From the NCBI RefSeq assembly GCF_024197615.1, contig NZ_JAKUKE010000001.1:1282773-1346772 (forward strand): 64,000 nt of DNA. Reading direction: 5' to 3'. This DNA comes from Desulfuromonas sp. KJ2020. GTDB taxonomy: Bacteria > Desulfobacterota > Desulfuromonadia > Desulfuromonadales > SZUA-540. Under the pieces are notes generated by a model. It had not been told where the DNA came from, did not search any database, and saw only the letters and a list, made by a program, of their open reading frames with translations. Position 1 is the stretch's first letter, and the number at the start of each line of letters is the position of its first letter. Made by a program: the position numbers and the translations under genes. Shown here one piece after another: positions 27,764-35,581 of this stretch.

Positions 27764-27937
27764 CACGAGTTTGCTTGACCGCACGTGATCAGATCATGCT
27801 GTTTGTTGTTCTTCGCGACTGCTTTAACAGGAGTGGCTTTGCGGCAGGTCACGGCAGAAGCGGGAGCGTTTGGTCTTGAAATCCCCCGATGTTAATCTGA
27901 GTCAAAATTGAGCGAATAAGCGACCGGGCAGGTGTCG

Positions 27938-28882
27938 ATGCGGAAAATGAACGAAACAGAGTCACCCCGAATCGGGTATTGGATGAAATCCGACTGGCCG
28001 CTAAGGCTGACTCCGGTGAGGCTCGTGGTTTTCCTCGCAGTGATTATCTTTGTGGCTGAATTCTCGGTCATGCTGATTCTGGCTCTTTTGCCTCCCTTGT
28101 CCTCTGGTACGGAGGCGTTGATCGATTCGACCATCCTGCTGCTACTCCTCTCCCCCACCTACTTTTCCCTCTTTTTGCCCCTCAAGCGCTATTATCAAGA
28201 ACATCTGCGGGCTGATGAAGAGGTCCGCTTCCTTACACGCCGCATGCTGACCGTGGTTGAGGATGAAAAAAAACGCATCGCACGGGATCTCCATGATGCC
28301 AGTGGACAGACAATTGCCGCCCTGCAGTACAAGGTAGGGGCTCTCAGTTCAACGCTTCCTCCTGAAATAAGCCAAGAGCGCAAAGAGCTGTTTGGAAGCG
28401 TAGACCAGCTGGTCCATCAGCTCAGTGATCAGGTTCGCAGCCTGATGGGGCAATTGCGTCCTCAAATGCTTGAGCATTTCGGCATTGTGGAAACCCTGGA
28501 ATGGTATCTGACGGAACTCGGGGAACAACGCCGTGATCTTTCCTTCAGTTTCCACCACAACGGAAGTTCGGAGCGGTATTCCGCTGAGACGGAGATCGCC
28601 CTGTTCCGTACCTGTCAGGAAGCCCTCAACAACGCACTCCGGCATGCCGGCGCAAATCGCATCGAGGTGCATCTGGAGAGAAACGAAGCATCTGTTCGGT
28701 TGAGAATTTGTGATGACGGCTGCGGTTTTGATCCGTTGTTGGCTCGTCAACGCAAGCGACGTCTGGACGGCATCGGTCTTCTCGGAATGCGCGAAAGGAT
28801 CGAATCCCTGGATGGAAAACTGACAATCGATTCAGCACCCGGGCGGGGTACGTCAATCCTTGCCGAAATACCTGTTCTCTGA
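27938..28882 (+). CDS. Membrane histidine kinase, NarL/DegS type (HisKA_3)
   Basis: This kinase of about 314 residues has two membrane helices (VVFLAVIIFVAEFSVMLILA and STILLLLLSPTYFSLFLPL) joined by a very short periplasmic loop, so it probably senses within the membrane or through a partner. The phospho-acceptor is in EKKRIARDLHDASGQ. The HATPase has RTCQEALNNALRHAGAN, CDDGCGFD and GIGLLGMRERI. Start choice is between GTG 27932, ATG 27938 and ATG 27947; GCAGGTG favours 27938. The partner regulator begins eight bases after its stop. Together they immediately precede the surface redox gene cluster and may control it. Confidence 0.92.
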   Translation: MRKMNETESPRIGYWMKSDWPLRLTPVRLVVFLAVIIFVAEFSVMLILALLPPLSSGTEALIDSTILLLLLSPTYFSLFLPLKRYYQEHLRADEEVRFLTRRMLTVVEDEKKRIARDLHDASGQTIAALQYKVGALSSTLPPEISQERKELFGSVDQLVHQLSDQVRSLMGQLRPQMLEHFGIVETLEWYLTELGEQRRDLSFSFHHNGSSERYSAETEIALFRTCQEALNNALRHAGANRIEVHLERNEASVRLRICDDGCGFDPLLARQRKRRLDGIGLLGMRERIESLDGKLTIDSAPGRGTSILAEIPVL

Positions 28883-28890
28883 GAGGGAGT

Positions 28891-29565
28891 ATGCCCACTG
28901 AAGCAATCAAAATTCTTCTGGTCGATGATCATGCTCTTGTCCGTGAGGGGCTCAGGCAATTGATTGAGACGCAAAGTGACCTGAAGGTTGTGGGAGAAGC
29001 GAAGGACGGCTCGGAGGCCCTCCGCCTGTGCCGGGAGCTGCGACCGGACATCGTGTTGCTGGATATCGCCATGCCGCGGATGAGTGGGCTCGTGGCGGTT
29101 TCACTTATTCGAGAGGCCGTGCCTGAAACGAAAATCATCATTCTTTCCATGTACGAAAAAGAAGCTTATGCCCACCACGTTTTGAGTGCCGGGGCTCGCG
29201 GTTATCTGCTGAAGGGGGCACCAAGCAGCGATGTTTTTGCTGCTCTCCGTGCCGTTCACCGGGGAGAGTTTTATTTCAGCCATCAAATGCACAAAACCAT
29301 GATCAACAGCTATCTGGGCAAGGATCGGGAGACGCCGAATCTCGGCAACTATGAGTTGCTGACAGAGCGGGAGAAGCAGGTCTTCCTTCTTACTGTTCAG
29401 GGAAATTCAACGATAGAAATCAGCAAGATCCTTTGCGTCAGTCCCAAGACGATTGAAAAACATCGCGGCAATTTCGGTAGCAAGCTCGGGGTGAGCTCGC
29501 TTGTTGAAATGATTCGCTATGCCATGCGTATCGGGGTCATCAATCCCGACGAATGGGCCAATTGA
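28891..29565 (+). CDS. LuxR/NarL-family response regulator
   Basis: This 224-residue DNA-binding regulator has a receiver with VDDHALVREGLRQLI, the acceptor Asp in IVLLDIAMPRMSG and Lys in YLLKGAP, then a LuxR-type helix-turn-helix (LLTEREKQVFLLTVQGNST and SPKTIEKHRGNFGSKLGVSS). The GAGAGGGAG site precedes the ATG. It forms an operon with the kinase. Its likely targets are the downstream cluster promoters near 29.7 and 35.5 kb, an inference from position only. Confidence 0.93.
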   Translation: MPTEAIKILLVDDHALVREGLRQLIETQSDLKVVGEAKDGSEALRLCRELRPDIVLLDIAMPRMSGLVAVSLIREAVPETKIIILSMYEKEAYAHHVLSAGARGYLLKGAPSSDVFAALRAVHRGEFYFSHQMHKTMINSYLGKDRETPNLGNYELLTEREKQVFLLTVQGNSTIEISKILCVSPKTIEKHRGNFGSKLGVSSLVEMIRYAMRIGVINPDEWAN

Positions 29566-29580
29566 GATTTTTCTTTACCC

Positions 29581-29630
29581 GTCAAGTAGGAAAATCCGCA
29601 TCCTTTCTGGGGGGTCCCCCCCATAGACCC
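29581..29630. repeat. Short intergenic repeat, copy A
   Basis: In the 272-base gap after the response regulator, the block AAGTAGG ... GGGG-loop-CCCC ... ATAGAC matches a second block at 35341-35397 in order and spacing. The GGGGGG/CCCCCC core can form a hairpin. On the minus strand the two read as related short peptide remnants, so they may be decayed copies of one mobile or coding element. The rest of this gap shows no gene and no confident promoter. Confidence 0.4.
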
Positions 29631-29837
29631 CGTCCCTTCACCTGGTCCATAGTAAAAATTAAGCTACGGGCGGAGTGTGCCCTCGCTTCGATCTCGGTCT
29701 GGTCTATTCCGTGCGTATTTTTATGGTAGCGTGGGAAGTTCCTTTCGTGAGTGGGGTTTTTCCGGAGGCTTTCAATCCCGGGCCGTGTCATACCTCTGTT
29801 GCTGTGAATCCGTAAATATGTGAGAAGGTTTTCGGCC

Positions 29838-31853
29838 ATGAAGCACCCTGACTATGCTTGCTATATCGTTGTTTTGATGCTGCTGTTGCTGTCCGGATTT
29901 CCTGCCCGTGCCGAACTGGATGCTGTTTCAGGTTGGCCTGATCCTCTCACGCCTTCTGCTCTTACCGAAATCCGGAGCGATGGGCTGCCGGACGACGTGG
30001 CAATCAGCCTGGCCAACGGTTTCCCACTTTGGTATCAGGACAGCTCAGGTGTAAAATTGGAGTTGTGCCTGGAACAGGAGGTTGAGCGGATGGGGGGTGG
30101 TCTCTTCAGACCGTGCCTGACGGAAGAGCCGATTCTGTCCCAGCCGATTTCCTTTCCAATCAATTTCGGTTCGGAAGCCTCCTATTGGTCCGTGACCGGG
30201 GTAACTACCTTCAGCAGTACTTTCGGGGCGGGAGACGCGCTGCTGGTGATGTCGCAGCAAGCAGCTTTCCTGAACGAAATTCCCCATGAGAACGAGCAGG
30301 CTGTGTTTAGCCGCATTCGGTTGAGGATCAACGTGCCCGTCCCGGGGGACTATCAGGTTTCCCATCCCTTCGGAAGTCGAACGTACACGGTTGCAACAGT
30401 ACTGGCAGAACGGGATATCTCCCAAACCCAGGATGTTGGTGGAACGTTCAGCCTTGACTTTCTCACAACGCTCGCCGATGCGACTCCCCCACCGTCTCCA
30501 CTCGCCCCTCTGGTGCCTTCAATCGACGAAGCTATCGTTAACCAGGACGGCCGCAGCATCGGGCCCTTTCTCGAGGGGAATCCCTCTGTCCGGGTGCTGG
30601 ATGCCTCGGGAAACCAGTACCTGGCGGATACCGGGTCAGACCTGGCACCTCTTGAGATCCCCCTTGAACCCGGTCCTGGAGGGGCTGTTTTTTCAATCAC
30701 GCTCCTGACGCCCCCCGATACCGATTTTCGGCTGGATGCCGGCGGTGTCGACGGTGTCGTGGACAATACCGTGACGATCAGTCGTTTTCAGGTCATGGGC
30801 AAGATATTCAACGATGGGCCGAATCTCATGCCGCTCGCCGTCGATGACTTTGCTGCCACCTCACCGGGAGTTCCCGTTGTTATTGATGTGGCAATCAACG
30901 ACATTGACCCTCCTGCTTACGATCCCAATGACGCCTACAACCCTCTTAACCCCGCCAACACCAATGTGCATGGGCTCCATCCGCAGGGGCTGGGGATCGT
31001 GGATGGGGAAAGTATCCTGCGCACAGACACATTCACGACGACCCGAGGTGCCACGGTGCGCCGGATCATCGACCTGTCCACCGGTCGTTCCCGTTTCTTG
31101 TATACGCCCCTGGATGACGTGTCGGCGCTGGGTGAGGACCGCTTTGAATATGTGATTCAGGACAAGGGTGGGCTCGTTTCGGCCCCGGCCACCGTCACCG
31201 TACAGGTTGAGGAAGTGGCAGTCGACCAGGCCGAATACCGGCCACGTATCGGCAGGTGGCAGATTGGCGGTAGCACTAATGATACCACCGACAACAGTAT
31301 CACCCTGCGGGTCGGGCCGAGGGCTCTACTCGCCGGGGAAAATCTCGTCGTACCGGTTGCGTCTGAGGCGACCGGCACGGTGGCCTTGCGTATGGGGGAA
31401 GCCGGCATTGAATACCAGGTGCGCATCGACCCCCTTCCTCTCACGCCGGTGCAGAGTATCCAGCTTTATGCAGGAGCTCCCGAAAGCAGCGGCCAAGCCT
31501 TCTTTTCACTCTTTAACGCGGCGTTCGAGGGGGGATTTCCGGGTGAGGCAGAAGGCCTCCTGACCTCCAGTGACCTGCTGACCGCTCCCGATGCTGAAAT
31601 CAGCAGTTTTGCCGATGCTGTCGATAAGATCCTGGCGGGAGAGGCCTACGTCAGTGTCGCGTCCTCCGCTTATCCCGATGGTGAGATCGGGGGGCAGCTG
31701 GTGAGCCCGCTTATCGGCATCGCTCCGGTACAAGACGACGGAACCTGGATCTTTAAGGGGAAGTCAACCGCAAGCCCCGGTACATTGAGGAGCGTCGATG
31801 CTTTTTCCACCAACGGCAACCGGGTCCTGGGCCAACCGTTGCTTCTGCGCTGA
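29838..31853 (+). CDS. Exported multidomain protein with cadherin-like and CHRD domains
   Basis: This 671-residue protein has a signal peptide (VVLMLLLLSGFPARA). Residues about 55-325 form a module beginning GFPLWYQDSSGVKLELC and ending FQVMGKIFND, which recurs twice in the 39881 protein. A cadherin/VCBS-like domain follows (about 333-455, AVDDFAATSPGVPVVIDVAI). A CHRD domain comes next (about 490-625, AGENLVVPVASEATGTVAL to ILAGEAYVSVASSAYPDGEI). A short tail (GTWIFKGKSTAS ... LLLR) is shared with two other cluster proteins. CHRD usually occurs in extracellular proteins, sometimes bound to metal or matrix. ATG 29838 is preferred over GTG 29820. It is the first gene of the surface cluster. 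Confidence 0.82.
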   Translation: MKHPDYACYIVVLMLLLLSGFPARAELDAVSGWPDPLTPSALTEIRSDGLPDDVAISLANGFPLWYQDSSGVKLELCLEQEVERMGGGLFRPCLTEEPILSQPISFPINFGSEASYWSVTGVTTFSSTFGAGDALLVMSQQAAFLNEIPHENEQAVFSRIRLRINVPVPGDYQVSHPFGSRTYTVATVLAERDISQTQDVGGTFSLDFLTTLADATPPPSPLAPLVPSIDEAIVNQDGRSIGPFLEGNPSVRVLDASGNQYLADTGSDLAPLEIPLEPGPGGAVFSITLLTPPDTDFRLDAGGVDGVVDNTVTISRFQVMGKIFNDGPNLMPLAVDDFAATSPGVPVVIDVAINDIDPPAYDPNDAYNPLNPANTNVHGLHPQGLGIVDGESILRTDTFTTTRGATVRRIIDLSTGRSRFLYTPLDDVSALGEDRFEYVIQDKGGLVSAPATVTVQVEEVAVDQAEYRPRIGRWQIGGSTNDTTDNSITLRVGPRALLAGENLVVPVASEATGTVALRMGEAGIEYQVRIDPLPLTPVQSIQLYAGAPESSGQAFFSLFNAAFEGGFPGEAEGLLTSSDLLTAPDAEISSFADAVDKILAGEAYVSVASSAYPDGEIGGQLVSPLIGIAPVQDDGTWIFKGKSTASPGTLRSVDAFSTNGNRVLGQPLLLR

Positions 31854-31956
31854 GTGGGGAGGAACCTTGGCCAGGACAGGTTCAGGAAATCCGGTAATGC
31901 GTGGTGAGATCACGGTTGTCGCCACCTTGCGGTACATACGGCAGAGAGGGTTCTTG

Positions 31957-34002
31957 ATGATATTCCTATCTACGGCAAGACGTCTGCGTCAGATCCTGTT
32001 CGCACTTTTGATTGTTCAGCTGACAGCCGCTTCCATGGTAGCCGCCGCGGATCCCGTATCGCTGAAGACCGTTCCGGTTCCTGAGCCGGAAAATCTCGCC
32101 CGATTTGTTGCTGAAAGGGGGGCAGCCATCCGTCTGGGCAAGGCCCTTTTCTGGGACGTTCAGGTCGGCAGTGATGGCCTGACCGCCTGTGCCACCTGCC
32201 ATTTTCACGCCGGGAGCGATCATCGGACGAAGAATACACTTTCGGCTGGACCTGATGGCCTGTTTGATATTCTCGGCCGCGCCAATATGACCACGATGGG
32301 GGGGGATTTTCCTTTCCATCAGACCGTTGACCGACACAACCGGGGGAGTGGGGGACTCCTGGCTGATGATCCGGCAGTCCTTCGCAGCTCTGACGACGTG
32401 ATTTCATCACAAGGAGTCGTTCTTACGCGATTTTCAGGGGTTTCAGAGGGGCAGCCACGGGACGCCGGGCGGGATCTGCGCGATCTGCACTTTTCCAGGA
32501 ACGCCCGAAATGTTCGTCAGGTCATGGAGCGGAACGCGCCGACCGTCATCAACGCGGTCTTCAATCTCGCCAATTTTTGGGATGGACGGGCCAATGCCCA
32601 TTTCAACGGTCGGAATCCCTTTGGGGTGCAAGACCCGGATGCCCGGTTCTGGATCAATAATGGCGGCTCCCTGCAGACAATCAGCCTGGTCGACCCCGAT
32701 GTTCCCGAATATCAGCTGAATAACGCCAGTCTTGCCTCCCAGTCTGTCTCCCCGGCCATCTCGTCTGTTGAGATGTCCTGGAAGGGACGCTCCTTTCCGG
32801 ATCTGGGACGAAAGCTCCTGACTCTTACTCCCCTCGGATTGCAGGCCGTGCATGTCAACGACAGCGTCCTTGGTCTTCTTTCCCGTGGCCGACTTGATCC
32901 AGCGTTCAAGGGACTGACTACCACCTATGCCGACATGATCCAGGCGGCATTTCTGCCTGAGTTTTGGAGCGGTACCGACCGCGTCGACGGCTACAGCCAG
33001 ATGGAGCTCAATTTTTCTCTCTTCTGGGGGCTCGCTCTGCAACTCTATCAATCGACCCTTGTTTCAGACGATAGCCCTTTTGACCGATTCATGGAGGGTG
33101 ATCCCCTGGCTCTTTCCGAAAGCGCCCAACGGGGGTTCGGGCTTTTTCTTGCCGGCGGAACAGGCTGTGTCAACTGTCATGTCGGTAGCGAATTTACCTC
33201 AGCCTCAATCAGCAACGCCACTGACCCGGCGGAACCAGGGGTGATCGAAACCATGAATATGGGCGATGGCCTGCTGGGGACCTACGACATCGGTTTTTAT
33301 AACATCGGTGTGACCCGGACCGCGGATGATCCCGGACGAGGAGGGTCCGATCCTTTCGGCAATCCGTTGTCCTTCGCCCATCAACGGGGGATTGTCAACG
33401 GCAGTCAGCCCGGGAGTCTGACCTTCGATCCGCGCTTTGTGCCCGACCAGGGCTGTGTTCCCGACCTGCGCGCCGACCCCCCGCTGATTTGCCCGCCCAC
33501 CGGGACGGCCATCGATCGGGTCTCAGTCAAGGGGGCCTTCAAGACACCGACGCTGCGCAATGTCGAGCTGACCGGACCCTATATGCATAACGGTTCGATG
33601 CTGACTCTTATGCAGGTCGTCGATTTCTATGTACGCGGCGGGAATTTTCGGGAAGCGAATCTGGCGGATCTGGACCCTTTCATGCAGGATATTGAAGGAC
33701 TCAAGGGGGACGATAAGGAAGAAGACAGGGTCGCTTTGGTTGATTTTCTGAAGTCGTTGACCGATGAGCGGGTGCGGTGGGAAAGGGCCCCCTTCGATCA
33801 CCCTGAATTGATTCTCGCCGATGGGCATCAGGAGGTTCCCGTGGGAAACCTCAAGCATGAGCGGGCTCTGCCCAGTGACCTGAGGGTGCTTCCGGCTGTT
33901 GGTGCCTCAGGGCGCCAGCCGGAAGGTCTGCCGCCCCTGAAGCCCTACCTGGCCGATGAGCTGACCGGTGCGGCCCTGGAGTCGTTTCACTATCAACCTT
34001 GA
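31957..34002 (+). CDS. Two-haem cytochrome c peroxidase/MauG-family exported protein
   Basis: This 681-residue protein has a signal peptide (LFALLIVQLTAASMVAAA) and two haem c motifs, CATCH (78-82) and CVNCH (404-408). Family motifs are IRLGKALFWDVQVGSDGLTA, PTVINAVFNLANFWDGRA and FKTPTLRNVELTGPYMHNGS, the last including the expected Met. The 326-residue spacing between haems is about twice that of classical bacterial peroxidases (about 145), so a large insertion lies between them. Size is close to RoxA-type oxygenases and surface-associated peroxidases. GAGAGGG precedes ATG 31957; longer readings enter the upstream gene. Peroxidase, oxygenase or MauG-like protein modification are all possible. 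Confidence 0.88.
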   Translation: MIFLSTARRLRQILFALLIVQLTAASMVAAADPVSLKTVPVPEPENLARFVAERGAAIRLGKALFWDVQVGSDGLTACATCHFHAGSDHRTKNTLSAGPDGLFDILGRANMTTMGGDFPFHQTVDRHNRGSGGLLADDPAVLRSSDDVISSQGVVLTRFSGVSEGQPRDAGRDLRDLHFSRNARNVRQVMERNAPTVINAVFNLANFWDGRANAHFNGRNPFGVQDPDARFWINNGGSLQTISLVDPDVPEYQLNNASLASQSVSPAISSVEMSWKGRSFPDLGRKLLTLTPLGLQAVHVNDSVLGLLSRGRLDPAFKGLTTTYADMIQAAFLPEFWSGTDRVDGYSQMELNFSLFWGLALQLYQSTLVSDDSPFDRFMEGDPLALSESAQRGFGLFLAGGTGCVNCHVGSEFTSASISNATDPAEPGVIETMNMGDGLLGTYDIGFYNIGVTRTADDPGRGGSDPFGNPLSFAHQRGIVNGSQPGSLTFDPRFVPDQGCVPDLRADPPLICPPTGTAIDRVSVKGAFKTPTLRNVELTGPYMHNGSMLTLMQVVDFYVRGGNFREANLADLDPFMQDIEGLKGDDKEEDRVALVDFLKSLTDERVRWERAPFDHPELILADGHQEVPVGNLKHERALPSDLRVLPAVGASGRQPEGLPPLKPYLADELTGAALESFHYQP

Positions 34003-34083
34003 CCCACAGCGGTTTTGACAGTGCAGGGTTAAGGGGGTTGCCGAAACCTAAGCAGGTGATTCTCAATCACGACAGGAGTCATT

Positions 34084-35169
34084 ATGGGGAAAAAAATAAA
34101 GCTGGGTATTCTGGGGCTGATGACGGGGATCGCCTTAACCCTGAGCGCTTGCGGTGGTGGGGGTGGTGGCGGGGGTGGCACTGGCGACGGCCAGGCGGTT
34201 GCCGACCTCTCTTTCGATGTGAAGATCCTGCAGAGTTTTCTAGCCGGGGCCTTTGGGGCCGGCATTGATAATAACAACAGCGGCCAGGTTGTTGGCATGT
34301 CCGACAACGGATTTTCTATTCGGGCGGCACGCTGGACAGTGGCGGACGCCAATCCCCAGCCGACGGCCCTTGAGCCTCTCGCCGGGGGCGAATACAGTGC
34401 CGCCTACGGGATTAATGACCAGGGCATTGCGATCGGGGAATCCGAATGGGATACTCGTATCGTTGCCGCCTACTGGGGGGCTGGAGAAACACAGGCCACG
34501 GCTTTAGCGACTTTGGGCAGCGCCGGCTTCAGCGCAGCGTACAGCATCAACGAGGTGGGGCAGATCGTCGGAGAGGAAGTTGTTGACGCCGAAGGAAATC
34601 CCGTCGCGATTTTCTGGGAGAATAACGGCGCCGCGCCGGTGAACCTCGGCACCCTTGGAGGGGAGTTCAGCTCGGCCTATTTTATCAGCAATGACGGGGC
34701 AATCGTCGGCGAAGCGGAGGTGGCTTCAGGAGATGAGGTCCATGCTGCGCTCTGGCTGCCGGCGGCTGCCGCCTCGACCTACCTTCCCCCTGTCGCTCTG
34801 CCTCCTCTGGGAGGGCACATTGCCAGCGTGGCGTTCGGAATTGACGGGAGCGGACGTGTTGTCGGCGAATCACAAGCCGCTGACGGGAGCAGGCACGGGG
34901 TGATCTGGACCGTGAATACCGAAGGTGTCGTCACCACCGTACAGGACCTTGGTAGGAACACCAGTCTCACCGGCGCCAACACTTTCAATCGTGTCGTGGG
35001 GCGCAGTTTCGACTCCACCAATGCCGCTTGGGGAACTATCTGGAACAGTGGAAACCCTGAAGACGTCAAAATAATCAATGCACCCTCAAGTCAGGCCTAT
35101 GCCGTGAATGACACCACGCAGATCGTCGGCATGTCCGAGTCCCGGGCTTTTGTGGCGTTGCCACAGTGA
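34084..35169 (+). CDS. HAF-repeat lipoprotein, paralogue 1
   Basis: This 361-residue protein has a lipoprotein signal ending LTLSAC, followed by a run of nine Gly, a flexible tether seen in surface lipoproteins. The rest consists of seven repeats of the HAF type, each with a pattern like SAAYxINxxGxIVGEx and an aromatic AxxW strand about 15 residues later, for example SAAYSINEVGQIVGEEV and VAIFW. Seven such units suggest a seven-bladed beta-propeller. Function is unknown. AGGAG precedes the ATG. It lies 81 bases after the peroxidase gene. Confidence 0.8.
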   Translation: MGKKIKLGILGLMTGIALTLSACGGGGGGGGGTGDGQAVADLSFDVKILQSFLAGAFGAGIDNNNSGQVVGMSDNGFSIRAARWTVADANPQPTALEPLAGGEYSAAYGINDQGIAIGESEWDTRIVAAYWGAGETQATALATLGSAGFSAAYSINEVGQIVGEEVVDAEGNPVAIFWENNGAAPVNLGTLGGEFSSAYFISNDGAIVGEAEVASGDEVHAALWLPAAAASTYLPPVALPPLGGHIASVAFGIDGSGRVVGESQAADGSRHGVIWTVNTEGVVTTVQDLGRNTSLTGANTFNRVVGRSFDSTNAAWGTIWNSGNPEDVKIINAPSSQAYAVNDTTQIVGMSESRAFVALPQ

Positions 35170-35198
35170 CTTTTCATTGACCCCTGAACGGGGAAATT

Positions 35199-35310
35199 GC
35201 CGGGGGCAGCTTTGTCTGCAAAGCTGCCCCTGGCATGACTCCCTTCCTCCAGGCTGAGTTGCGCAATTCAGCTCCCATCCCTTTCGGGAAGCACAGGCTT
35301 CCCGCCTTGT
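35199..35310. other. Cluster of intergenic hairpins after HAF lipoprotein 1
   Basis: Three inverted repeats stand in a row: GCCGGGGGCAGCTTT/AAAGCTGCCCCTGGC (35199-35234, one wobble), GCTGAGTTG/CAATTCAGC (35251-35270) and GGGAAG/CTTCCC around 35286-35303. None has a proper T-run. They lie in the 412-base gap that splits the surface cluster in two, just before repeat copy B. They could stabilise the upstream mRNA or be part of a degenerate repeat element. Confidence 0.5.
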
Positions 35311-35340
35311 CACCGCAGTCCAGCGATCTGTTTTTACTTC

Positions 35341-35397
35341 TCGTGCCAAAGTAGGGTTTTCCTGCCCAACTATGGGGAGAGCCCCCTATAGACACCA
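35341..35397. repeat. Short intergenic repeat, copy B
   Basis: This is the second copy of the block at 29581-29630: AAAGTAGG, a pyrimidine-rich spacer, GGGGAGAGCCCC as a hairpin core, then CTATAGAC. On the minus strand both copies encode related short stretches (GGSPHSWAGKPYF here, GGTPQKGCGFSYL in copy A), suggesting remnants of one element. Confidence 0.4.
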
Positions 35398-35497
35398 CTA
35401 ACATAGGCGGTAAATAGTTAAGTAAAAGATTCGGAAAAGTTATTAATAGAAATACCGAAACTTGAATGTTTTCAGAGGCGAGATTTGTTGAGGATTT

Positions 35498-35521
35498 ATC
35501 ATTGGAATACGTTGGAATGAT
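35498..35521. promoter_or_regulatory. Candidate regulator-binding site before the multicopper genes
   Basis: The direct repeat TTGGAAT-ACG-TTGGAAT (35502-35518, exactly one helical turn apart) is nested in the inverted repeat ATCATT/AATGAT. It lies 60 bases before the multicopper protein start codon. The layout suits a dimeric activator. The adjacent NarL-type regulator is a candidate. Confidence 0.4.
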
Positions 35522-35581
35522 TTCTTCAGCCGTGTGGCAATTGGCCTGGAGAAATATAGCAAAATTACCAGAGAGGGTCTA

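Noticed and set aside
35174-35404. 76-codon minus-strand frame in the surface cluster gap
   Set aside because: It covers the hairpins and the repeat element, lacks a ribosome-binding site and looks like a decayed remnant.
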